Shown in pieces: positions 1-5,376 of a stretch of 5,383 nucleotides of DNA. The DNA comes from Anaerolineales bacterium UBA3940 (GTDB lineage: Bacteria; Chloroflexota; Anaerolineae; Aggregatilineales; UBA3940). The stretch's first letter is position 1. Every line of letters starts with the position of its first letter. The position numbers were made by a program, and so were the translations under genes. The stretch covers positions 656 to 6,038 of the forward strand of contig DGDY01000184.1 in assembly GCA_002385675.1 (NCBI GenBank), written 5' to 3'. The notes beneath the pieces were generated by a model. The model was not told where the DNA came from. It saw nothing but the letters and a program-made list of their open reading frames with translations, and did not search any database.

Positions 1-507
1 CCGGCCTTCGAACCGGCGGGCTTCGGCAACTGGCAGTCGGCCTCCTCGCTGGTGACGGGCTTTATCGCCAAGGAGATGATCGTCTCGACGCTGAACATCA
101 CCTACACCGGCGAGGCAGAGGTCGAGGAGGACGTAGCGACGACGTTCTGGCAGGACCTCGGCGAGATCGGGCTGACGTTCGTGCAGGCCACGTGGGACAC
201 CATCCGCGCCACGCTGAGCCTGCTCCCCGGCGTGGACCTGTTCGCAAACGAGCCTGTTGACCCCGTCGAGGAGGCAGGCGGTAACGCAACGCTGGTAGCG
301 ACGCTGCAGTCGGCCTTTACGCCGCTCTCGGCGGTGGCGTTCACGGTGTTCGTGCTGCTGACCGCCCCGTGCGTGACCACCATGGCCGCGCTGCGGCATG
401 AGTTTGGCACAAAGTGGATGGCCTTCAGTGTGGGCTTCATGCTCACGATTGCGTGGCTGGGCGCGGTGCTCGTCTACCAGGGCGGGCGGCTGCTGGGGCT
501 GGGCTAA
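1..507 (+). CDS. feoB: Ferrous iron transport protein B (FeoB), C-terminal part, 5' end outside window
   Basis: FeoB is the inner-membrane Fe(II) permease with an N-terminal GTPase domain. Only the last 168 residues are present; the G domain and first membrane helices lie upstream of the window, and frame 1 is open from base 1. Visible family hallmarks are TGFIAKE at visible residues 19-25, followed by a V-S-T-L motif, then TPLSAVAF and the TAPCVTTMAALRHE segment (about 121-134), which matches the conserved FeoB stretch around a Pro-Cys and a basic helix end. At least two hydrophobic helices close the protein. Between the conserved blocks, residues about 49-95 form an extra segment containing a probable amphipathic or membrane stretch and an acidic part (NEPVDPVEEAGG); the shortest FeoBs lack it. 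The gene ends with TAA one base before feoC. The GTG at 52 is internal and not a start. The family call is very secure. Confidence 0.96.
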   Translation, partial: PAFEPAGFGNWQSASSLVTGFIAKEMIVSTLNITYTGEAEVEEDVATTFWQDLGEIGLTFVQATWDTIRATLSLLPGVDLFANEPVDPVEEAGGNATLVATLQSAFTPLSAVAFTVFVLLTAPCVTTMAALRHEFGTKWMAFSVGFMLTIAWLGAVLVYQGGRLLGLG

Positions 508-508
508 C

Positions 509-787
509 ATGTCGCCGCTTTACGCCGTACTCGACGCGATTAAGAACGCCGATGGTCCCGTCAGCCTGAGCCGCCTGGGCCGCGAGCTGGACATCGAGCC
601 TGACGCCCTTCAGGGGATGATCGACTTCTGGGTGCGGAAGGGACGGCTGCGTATGCAGGGAGCCTTACCCGGCAGCGCGACCGGCTGCGGCCCGGCGGGC
701 TGCGTCTCGTGCCCGGTGGATGGGCCGGAGTCCTGCCCGGTCCTGCTGCACATGCCGCGCCGCTACGAGGTCGTGGGCGAGCAATAA
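509..787 (+). CDS. feoC: FeoC-like winged-helix protein with four-cysteine cluster
   Basis: This 92-residue protein resembles FeoC, the small cytosolic partner of FeoB, proposed to act as a regulator or to protect FeoB. Residues 3-50 read as a winged-helix fold (YAVLDAIKNADGPVSLSRLGRELDIEPDALQGMIDFWVRKGRL), with a hydrophobic helix, a short turn, a second helix pair and a wing. Residues 60-76 hold four cysteines (C60, C65, C68, C76) spaced C-x4-C-x2-C-x7-C in the wing, close to the spacing of enterobacterial FeoC, where these cysteines can bind an iron-sulfur cluster. The start ATG at 509 lies one base after the feoB stop (TAACATG). There is no strong ribosome site of its own apart from a G-rich stretch at the end of feoB, so translation is probably coupled. 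The frame is open further upstream to 398, but that part overlaps feoB. Direct linkage to feoB supports the call. Confidence 0.88.
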   Translation: MSPLYAVLDAIKNADGPVSLSRLGRELDIEPDALQGMIDFWVRKGRLRMQGALPGSATGCGPAGCVSCPVDGPESCPVLLHMPRRYEVVGEQ

Positions 788-791
788 TCCG

Positions 792-814
792 GCGCGGGCT
801 GTTCGAGCCTGCGC
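792..814 (+). terminator. Stem-loop just after feoC
   Basis: A 9-bp stem (792-800 with 806-814, one G-T pair) closes a 5-base loop (gttcg), four bases after the feoC stop. It is GC-rich, but the bases after it (atcagccactgg) contain no T run, so it is not a complete intrinsic terminator. It may stabilise the 3' end of the feo mRNA or pause polymerase ahead of the larger repeat downstream. Confidence 0.4.
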
Positions 815-826
815 ATCAGCCACTGG

Positions 827-893
827 ATGACACTGATATAATGAATAAACGGATCGTCCTGTCTTCTGCCGTTTATTCATCAGTGTCATTTTT
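827..893 (+). terminator. Long bulged inverted repeat followed by T5, probable feo operon terminator
   Basis: The left arm 827-852 pairs with the right arm 869-889 over 21 bp with no mismatch, once a 5-base insertion (ataat, 838-842) in the left arm is looped out. The loop is 853-868. The right arm runs straight into five Ts (889-893), so RNA read from feoC would form a long hairpin followed by uridines. Unlike the rest of the window the arms are AT-rich (8 G-C pairs of 21). The structure also carries an extended -10 sequence, described separately, so it may act as a DNA dyad (operator) as well as a terminator. The repeat itself is certain; its role is inferred. Confidence 0.6.
834..842 (+). 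promoter_or_regulatory. Extended -10 promoter sequence for the gene at 927
   Basis: The bases tgatataat match the extended -10 consensus TGnTATAAT exactly, a conspicuous hit in GC-rich DNA. The hexamer 17 bases upstream (catcag, 814-819) is a poor -35, as is often so for extended -10 promoters. A start near 849 would give a leader of about 78 bases before the ATG at 927. The motif overlaps the bulge of the inverted repeat at 827-889, so the repeat could be terminator sequence that contains a -10 by chance. Confidence 0.42.
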
Positions 894-926
894 GTTATCT
901 GTGGACTCGCTACGAGGAGCAACCGC

Positions 927-1655
927 ATGCCCGAATCCACCGCCCCCGAACTGCCGCCCCCCGACTTCAACCTGTGGCTGCGCTGGGTCATTGCCAACGC
1001 CGGTGCGGAACTGATCGGGCTGGGCGGCTCGGCTGCCGTGCTCGTGGCCTTCAACTCCCTCAGCCAGAACGCGCAGGCCATCGTCGATGTGCTGCTGATG
1101 GCGCTCGTCGCCGTTGTGCTCGGCGCGTTCTTCGAGGGCGCTGTCGTCGGCTTCGCGCAGTGGTACGTGCTGCGCCGCGCCCTGCCCTATATGGAGCGCT
1201 CGACGTGGGTGAGCATGACGGCAGTCGGCGCGGGCATTGCATGGCTCTTCGGCATCATCCCCAGCACGCTCGTTGCCGTCTCGCAGATTCTCGCCCCGCC
1301 GACGGCAACCGCCCCTCCGCCTGCCGACCCCGGCCAGCCGACGATCCTCCTGGCAGCATCGCTGATGGGCCTCGTGCTCGGCGCGACACTGGGCTATCCC
1401 CAGTACCTGGCCCTAGCGCGGCACGTCTACGGCGCCGGCTGGTGGATAGCGATCAACGCCGCCGCCTGGTCCCCTGCGATGGTGATCGTGTTCGCGGGCA
1501 TCGACCTGCTGCCTGCGGGCGGCATCAGCCTCGCGTCGATTGCCATCATTGCCGGGACGACGCTGCTCGCAGGCGCGGTCACCGGGGCGATACACGGCGC
1601 GGCGCTCGTCCAGCTTGTGCGCCACCGGCGCTCGTTCTACCAGCGGCGGACGTGA
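927..1655 (+). CDS. Polytopic membrane protein of unknown function with internal repeats
   Basis: I do not recognise a characterised family. The 242-residue product has a short proline-rich cytosolic-looking start (residues 1-14) and about six hydrophobic helices near 17-45, 53-78, 93-117, 139-165, 172-192 and 198-228, with a Pro/Ala loop at about 123-138. Three related units stand out: EGAVVGFAQWYVLRR (70-84), LGATLGYPQYLALAR (151-165) and a weaker TGAIHGAALVQLVRH (219-233), each a G-x3-G helix ending in basic residues; the first two also share a Gln-aromatic pair. Units 1 and 2 are followed at a similar distance by a Trp-containing helix, which suggests duplication. The start at 927 is supported by GAGGAG at 914-919, seven bases upstream. 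No charged catalytic residues are conspicuous within the helices, so a structural or carrier role cannot be separated from others. It is convergent with the Mo enzyme, and co-function with feo is not indicated. Confidence 0.87.
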   Translation: MPESTAPELPPPDFNLWLRWVIANAGAELIGLGGSAAVLVAFNSLSQNAQAIVDVLLMALVAVVLGAFFEGAVVGFAQWYVLRRALPYMERSTWVSMTAVGAGIAWLFGIIPSTLVAVSQILAPPTATAPPPADPGQPTILLAASLMGLVLGATLGYPQYLALARHVYGAGWWIAINAAAWSPAMVIVFAGIDLLPAGGISLASIAIIAGTTLLAGAVTGAIHGAALVQLVRHRRSFYQRRT

Positions 1656-1657
1656 CT

Positions 1658-1685
1658 GGCGGCCCCGCCCCTACCCCGAGCCGCC
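1658..1685. repeat. Small inverted repeat at the convergent gene junction
   Basis: The hexamers ggcggc (1658-1663) and gccgcc (1680-1685) are exact inverted copies around a 16-base C-rich loop. They span the space between the two convergent stop codons and the last codons of the minus-strand gene. There is no T run on either strand, so this is at best a weak, factor-dependent stop for both transcripts, and it may be chance in GC-rich DNA. Confidence 0.22.
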
Positions 1686-3365
1686 CCGGATAGCCGTCAT
1701 CAGCGTGTCGATGCCCGTCGCTCCGCCGGGGTACGGGTCGTTCGGCTCGGTGATCTGAAGCTCACCCGTGCCGTCGTAGCAGCGGACGGCGATGGTGTGC
1801 GCGCCTTCCTCAAAGGGCCAGTCGATGCGCCAGACCGTCCACGTGGTGTCGGAGAGCGGGTCGCGCAGTTCCGCTTCCACCCACTCGCCGTCGTCCACCC
1901 GCACCTCGACGCGCGAGATGCCCCGCGCACCCGCGTGCGCCATCCCGCCGATGGGGATGAGCATCCGCCCATCCCGCTCGATGGCAGCGTCCGTCGCAAC
2001 GGTGTCGATGAAGGACGTGGTGCGGATGATCGCTTCCTCGTCCCAGTTCCGCACGACCCAGTAGCCCGGCTCGTACTCGTCGGTGACGGTCATCCCGACG
2101 ATCCACTTGGGCTGCTTCATGCCGTAGCGGTCGGGGATCCAGATGCGGAGCGGGAAGCCGTGCTCGCGGGTAAGCGGCTGGCCGTCCCAGTGATAGGCCA
2201 GCATGATGCGGTCGTCCTGCTCGATCAGATCGAGCGGAACCGACTCGTGGAAGCCATCTTCGGAGACGATGGTCAGGTAGCGCGCGCCGGGCTGGACGCC
2301 TGCATCGGCGAGCACGTCCTGCAGGCGCGCGCCCGTCCACAGCGTCGTGCCGATCAGGTCACCGCCGACGTGGTTCGAGATGCAGGAGAGCGTCACAAAG
2401 CGGTGCACCGGCTCGTAGCGCGTCTTCAGGTCTTCCAGCGTCAGTTCGAGCGGGTTGTCCACCATACCGTTGATGGGCAGCACCCACGTTTCCGCCTCGA
2501 TGCGCGGCGGGCGGGCGTTGATGTCGATGCGGTAGTGCTGCTCGACCGGCGTGTACTCCGGGCGGGTGCCGGGCACGGGCTGGACGCGCGCGTTCGCGTT
2601 GGGCAGCGGGTTGAGCAGCGCCGCCGCCCCCAGCGTCGGGTCACCTCCCGGCGCAACGGCGCCGTTCCCTTCCGGCACGATGGCCGCGCCACCCCCGGCA
2701 ACTGCGCTCTGCTCGTCACGCGTGGAGAGCACCGACGCCAGCCCCGCGCCGACAACCGTGATCGCCGCAGTGCTTGCGCCCATCCGTATCAGGAATTCGC
2801 GGCGGCTCTTCTGCTCGACGGTCAGTTCTTCCCCGGCGGCCCGTGCCTGCACCGGGGCAGGCTGCGCGGCGAGCCGCTCGTACGCCCAGCCGATGACCAG
2901 CCCCCACGCGAGCGTAACAGCGAGAATCCACAGCGCGTTGAGTGCGGGGCCGGTCTGAGCGGTCTGGTTCACGCTCAGGCTGATGAACAGCGTCGCCCCG
3001 CCGAACAGCAGCCCGAGCAGCAGGCCAGGCAGCAGCCCGCGCCGGGTACCCGCCGCGCGGAGGGCAGCAAAGAGCACGCCGCCCGCAACAACCCCGGTGA
3101 GCCACATACCGGCGACCGCCATGCCCTGCTCGGCGAGCTTTGCCGCCTCGCTGACGTTGACGTTCAGCGCGATCAGCACGTTCACCATTGTTTCGATGCC
3201 GAACGTGATCACGCCGCCGGGCAGCGTGCGGGCGATCCAGTCAAACACGTCATAGGGAACGAGCGGCAGGCCGACCAGTGCGTCGGCGGCAAAATACAGC
3301 GCAATGAGCGCCGCCGTTGCCATCCCCCCGACGAGCGCCCCCATCCAGAACCCTGGCTTGCGCAT
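1671..3365 (-). CDS. Membrane-anchored molybdopterin-dependent oxidoreductase, sulfite oxidase fold
   Basis: This 564-residue protein is a fusion. Residues 1-165 hold about five hydrophobic helices (near 7-29, 51-69, 81-103, 111-131, 143-161). Next come a basic linker, SRREFL at 187-192 with a hydrophobic stretch at 193-214 (a Tat-signal-like arrangement), and a Gly/Ala/Pro linker to about 265. The oxidoreductase molybdopterin-binding domain runs from about 275 to 450. It contains TLSCISNHVGG with Cys328 as the likely Mo ligand, then EDGFHESVPL, HGFPLRIWIPDRYGMKQPKW (402-421; Arg413, Lys417 and Lys420 probably contact the pterin) and a GYWVVRNW segment. A Mo-co dimerisation domain follows (about 468-535, GGMAHAGARGISRVEVRVDDG). 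No cytochrome b5 or heme-binding motif is present. The substrate is unknown; sulfite or another oxo-compound is possible. The start ATG has AGGAGG at 3377-3382, 11 bases upstream. The domain call is firm; localisation outside the membrane is inferred. Confidence 0.94.
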   Translation of the reverse strand: MRKPGFWMGALVGGMATAALIALYFAADALVGLPLVPYDVFDWIARTLPGGVITFGIETMVNVLIALNVNVSEAAKLAEQGMAVAGMWLTGVVAGGVLFAALRAAGTRRGLLPGLLLGLLFGGATLFISLSVNQTAQTGPALNALWILAVTLAWGLVIGWAYERLAAQPAPVQARAAGEELTVEQKSRREFLIRMGASTAAITVVGAGLASVLSTRDEQSAVAGGGAAIVPEGNGAVAPGGDPTLGAAALLNPLPNANARVQPVPGTRPEYTPVEQHYRIDINARPPRIEAETWVLPINGMVDNPLELTLEDLKTRYEPVHRFVTLSCISNHVGGDLIGTTLWTGARLQDVLADAGVQPGARYLTIVSEDGFHESVPLDLIEQDDRIMLAYHWDGQPLTREHGFPLRIWIPDRYGMKQPKWIVGMTVTDEYEPGYWVVRNWDEEAIIRTTSFIDTVATDAAIERDGRMLIPIGGMAHAGARGISRVEVRVDDGEWVEAELRDPLSDTTWTVWRIDWPFEEGAHTIAVRCYDGTGELQITEPNDPYPGGATGIDTLMTAIRGGSG

Positions 3366-3410
3366 GATGCGATCCTCCTCCTCCGGCTCGAACGCTCGTC
3401 CGTTAGACGG

Positions 3411-3439
3411 AGTTTAGTTAGCGCGTCTTACAATTTCAC
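3411..3439 (-). promoter_or_regulatory. Weak sigma-70-like promoter for the Mo oxidoreductase
   Basis: On the minus strand GTGAAA (3439-3434, 4 of 6 matches to TTGACA) and TAAACT (3416-3411, 4 of 6 matches to TATAAT) are 17 bases apart. This would start transcription near 3404, about 39 bases before the ATG. The patch is AT-richer than its surroundings and lies between the upstream terminator and the start codon, so a promoter is expected here, but the match is modest. Confidence 0.3.
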
Positions 3440-3462
3440 CCCATTTACCGCGCCCGGATCGC

Positions 3463-3499
3463 AAAGAAGGGGCGGGTATCCGGTGATACTCGCCCCTTC
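3463..3499 (-). terminator. Strong hairpin terminator downstream of the M3 peptidase gene
   Basis: The arms 3466-3480 and 3485-3499 pair over 15 bp with one G-T pair and a 4-base loop (3481-3484). Read on the minus strand it lies 22 bases after the peptidase stop and is followed by TTT (3465-3463), then GCG. The stem is very stable and well placed; the U tract is short, so termination may be partial, but this should separate the peptidase transcript from the Mo enzyme gene. Confidence 0.72.
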
Positions 3500-3505
3500 C
3501 ACAAA

Positions 3506-3521
3506 GGCAGCGGAGGCTGCC
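3506..3521 (-). terminator. Short hairpin touching the peptidase stop codon
   Basis: The hexamers 3506-3511 and 3516-3521 are exact inverted copies with a 4-base loop, starting at the base right after the minus-strand stop TAG. On the minus strand the stem is followed by TTTGTGG. Together with the larger hairpin at 3466-3499 it makes a tandem 3'-end structure; alone it would be weak. Confidence 0.42.
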
Positions 3522-5258
3522 CTACTCCAGCGCGTAAAGCTCCTCAAGCGTGCTCTCGATGAGGCTCACCGCCTCGCCGAGCGTGCCCGCGTCGAACGCG
3601 AAGCGCGCGCCCGCCGTCCGGTAAAGTTCAGGCAGGGGCATCGTGCCGCCGAGCGCCAGCGCACGGCGGTAGGCCGCAACCGCCCCCGCCTGGTCGCGCC
3701 GCGCATTCGCCCAGACCTGCACCGCGCCAAGCTGCGCCAGCCCGTACTCGATGTAGTAGAACGGGTAGCGGAAGATGTGCAGCTTGCGATGCCAGCCGGT
3801 CGCGGCCTCGTCGTCAAGCCCGCTCCAGTCCACACCCTTGATGAAGCGCCGCCACAGCTCAAGCCACTTAGCATCGCAGTTCGCCGGGTCGGACGCCTCA
3901 TCGTGGTGCGTGTACACCCAGTCCTGGAAGGCACTGACAACCGCCATGTAAGGCCAGAAGATCAAAATACCCTCAAGGTGCTCCACGCGGGCGCGGGCCG
4001 CCTCCTCCTCGTCATAGAAGCCGCCCTCGTCTGCCAGCAGGTACGGCGCGGCGAGCAGCTCCATTGCCATCGACGCAACCTCGGCGAACTCCGTCGGGTA
4101 GTCGCGCTGCTGCGCGTACGGCAGGCTAACGCTCTCAAAGACGTGGAAGGCGTGCCCCGACTCGTGGAACAGCGTGTTGACGTTATCCTGAATGCCAATC
4201 GAGTTGGCGAAGATGAACGGGCGCTTGCGTGCGGGCAGGGTAATGCAGTATGCGCCGGGGGCCTTGCCCTTGTAGTTGGCCAGGTCAAGCAGCCGCTCGG
4301 TGCGCATCGTGTCGAAGTACCCGCCAAGTGTCGGATCGACGCGGTGGAAGATGACTGAAGCCTTCTCCTCAAGCTCCTGCACGTCGTCAAAGGGGTGCAG
4401 CGGCTCGCGGCTGAGCGGGTCAACGAGCAGATCGGTGGTGCGCATCACGTCCACGTTGACATCCCAGGGGCGCAGCGTCTCGACGCCCATCAGCCGGGCA
4501 CGGCGCTTGTAGACGCGCTCGGCGGCAGGCACGACGACTTCCTCAATCGCCGCGTGGAACTGCTGCGCGTTCTCCGGGGTGTAGTCGAAGCGCAGGCGGT
4601 TCTGCCAGGCATAGGCGCGATAGTCCGGCTTGTCGGCATTCTGGTAGATCTGCCGCCGCAGACCCATCAGCTTGACCCACACCTCGTTGAGCGCCTCACG
4701 GTCCTCAAGTACGCGTGCCGACGCCCGCCGCCAGGCCTCCTCACGCGCGGAGCGGTCGGGGTTGGCGGAGATCTTCGCCAGTTGGGGCATCGTGTACTCC
4801 TGCCCGTCCCACTCGATGGTCTGCGTGGCGATGATCCGGTCATACTCGCTGACCAGCTTGCGCTCCTCGACGATCAGCGGCAGGTTCTCCTCGCGGAACA
4901 GGTCGGCTTCGGCGCGCATGTTGCGCAGCGCAATCTCGAAGCCCTCCGGCTCCAGCCCGCTCTCCAGCAGTTTCTGCTTCAACTTCTGGTCGGCGGAGAG
5001 CGCGGGCGTGTAGACGTTCTCCATGAACGTGTTGAAGCGCTTCTCGATGACCGTGTCGGTGGTGTGCAGCGTCTTGTCGAGGTAAAGCAGCGCGAAGCAT
5101 TCGGAGAGCAGGTCGGAGAGCTGCGTCCAGTTGGCCAGCCACTCTTCGACGTTGGCCTCCGTCAGCTTGCGCAGACGCAGCTCGTTAAAGTACGGTTCGT
5201 ACTGGGGCCATTCCCAGTTGATAACCCTCTGCGCATCAGTTGGTAGTGAATTGAACAT
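3522..5258 (-). CDS. pepF: M3 family zinc oligoendopeptidase (oligoendopeptidase F type)
   Basis: This 578-residue protein has no signal peptide or membrane helix and is predicted to be a cytosolic metallopeptidase that cuts short peptides. The N-terminal half is mostly helical and acidic (about residues 20-200), as in the M3B lid region. The active site is HESGH at 365-369, in LFHESGHAFH: His365 and His369 bind zinc and Glu366 is the catalytic base. The downstream EFAEVASMAMELL block supplies Glu393 as the third zinc ligand. Upstream, GAYCITLPARKRPFIFAN (335-352) and, near the end, HIFRYPFYYIEYGLAQLGA (494-512; His and Tyr for substrate and transition-state contacts) are family signatures. 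Length is near the usual 560-610. The start at 5258 is supported by GAAAGGTG at 5270-5263 on the minus strand. The gene seems monocistronic, with its own leader and a strong hairpin after the stop. The family call is very secure; the pepF symbol is by general similarity only. Confidence 0.95.
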   Translation of the reverse strand: MFNSLPTDAQRVINWEWPQYEPYFNELRLRKLTEANVEEWLANWTQLSDLLSECFALLYLDKTLHTTDTVIEKRFNTFMENVYTPALSADQKLKQKLLESGLEPEGFEIALRNMRAEADLFREENLPLIVEERKLVSEYDRIIATQTIEWDGQEYTMPQLAKISANPDRSAREEAWRRASARVLEDREALNEVWVKLMGLRRQIYQNADKPDYRAYAWQNRLRFDYTPENAQQFHAAIEEVVVPAAERVYKRRARLMGVETLRPWDVNVDVMRTTDLLVDPLSREPLHPFDDVQELEEKASVIFHRVDPTLGGYFDTMRTERLLDLANYKGKAPGAYCITLPARKRPFIFANSIGIQDNVNTLFHESGHAFHVFESVSLPYAQQRDYPTEFAEVASMAMELLAAPYLLADEGGFYDEEEAARARVEHLEGILIFWPYMAVVSAFQDWVYTHHDEASDPANCDAKWLELWRRFIKGVDWSGLDDEAATGWHRKLHIFRYPFYYIEYGLAQLGAVQVWANARRDQAGAVAAYRRALALGGTMPLPELYRTAGARFAFDAGTLGEAVSLIESTLEELYALE

Positions 5259-5290
5259 GGGGCACCTTTCTAAAACTGACTCGGGGATCG

Positions 5291-5306
5291 GCAGGCGGCA
5301 GCCTGC
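5291..5306 (-). repeat. Leader hairpin upstream of the peptidase gene
   Basis: The hexamers gcaggc (5291-5296) and gcctgc (5301-5306) form a perfect 6-bp stem with a 4-base loop, and overlap a 10-base palindrome ctgcatgcag (5303-5312). If transcription starts near 5315 this hairpin sits in the peptidase 5' leader, well clear of the ribosome site at 5263-5270. No known riboswitch or attenuator is recognised. Confidence 0.35.
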
Positions 5307-5321
5307 ATGCAGCTACCGCCC

Positions 5322-5350
5322 ATTGTACCGGAATGCACACCGCGAATAAA
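5322..5350 (-). promoter_or_regulatory. Candidate promoter for the M3 peptidase gene
   Basis: On the minus strand TACAAT (5327-5322) matches the -10 consensus at 5 of 6 bases. Seventeen bases upstream lies TTTATT (5350-5345), only 3 of 6 to the -35 consensus. A start near 5315 would leave a leader of about 57 bases. The -10 stands out in GC-rich DNA; the -35 falls in the hairpin at 5340-5358. Confidence 0.36.
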
Positions 5351-5358
5351 CTTCGCGG
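5340..5358. repeat. 7-bp inverted repeat overlapping the peptidase -35 region
   Basis: The heptamers ccgcgaa (5340-5346) and ttcgcgg (5352-5358) are exact inverted copies with a 5-base loop (taaac). The dyad overlaps the candidate -35 and part of the spacer, so it could be an operator; equally, its right arm is part of the octamer tandem repeat next to it. No known regulator site is recognised. Confidence 0.4.
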
Positions 5359-5376
5359 CTTTGCGGCTTCGCGGCT
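5353..5376. repeat. Short tandem repeat, three octamers
   Basis: Three adjacent copies of an 8-base unit are present: tcgcggct (5353-5360), ttgcggct (5361-5368, one change) and tcgcggct (5369-5376), then a partial tc. The repeat ends a few bases before the window edge. It lies upstream of the candidate peptidase promoter and outside any gene seen here. Confidence 0.6.

Noticed and set aside
398..508. Longer FeoC start at 398
   Set aside because: It would overlap feoB by 110 bases and add a Trp/Ser/Arg-rich stretch unrelated to FeoC; the ATG at 509 gives the usual FeoC length and start.
827..860. Fur or DtxR iron box near the end of the feo operon
   Set aside because: The AT-rich stretch shares only a few bases with the Fur consensus and does not match the DtxR/IdeR palindrome. 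The feo promoter would in any case lie upstream of the window.
827..889. Miniature transposon (MITE) or integron attC site
   Set aside because: No target duplication flanks the palindrome, no second copy is present in the window, and the attC core sequences are absent. A genome-wide search could reopen this.
1671..3365. Identity as MsrP (YedY) methionine sulfoxide reductase
   Set aside because: The polytopic N-terminus and the C-terminal Mo-co dimerisation domain are not MsrP features, and no msrQ neighbour is present.
3399..3411. Small dyad tccgt-tag-acgga as operator of the Mo enzyme gene
   Set aside because: A 5-bp stem with a 3-base loop is too short to support a call without comparison to relatives.
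1797..4358. An 853-codon open frame on the plus strand, antisense to both the Mo enzyme and the peptidase genes
   Set aside because: It crosses two genes with clear family motifs and the spacer between them, and its product is rich in Arg, His, Asp and Val, as expected for the antisense of GC-rich coding DNA. No domain is visible.
4395..5246. A 283-codon plus-strand open frame inside the peptidase gene
   Set aside because: It is a shadow of the M3 peptidase reading frame with no family motif and no ribosome site of note.
5353..5376. CRISPR-like repeat
   Set aside because: The units are 8 bases, directly adjacent, and have no spacers.
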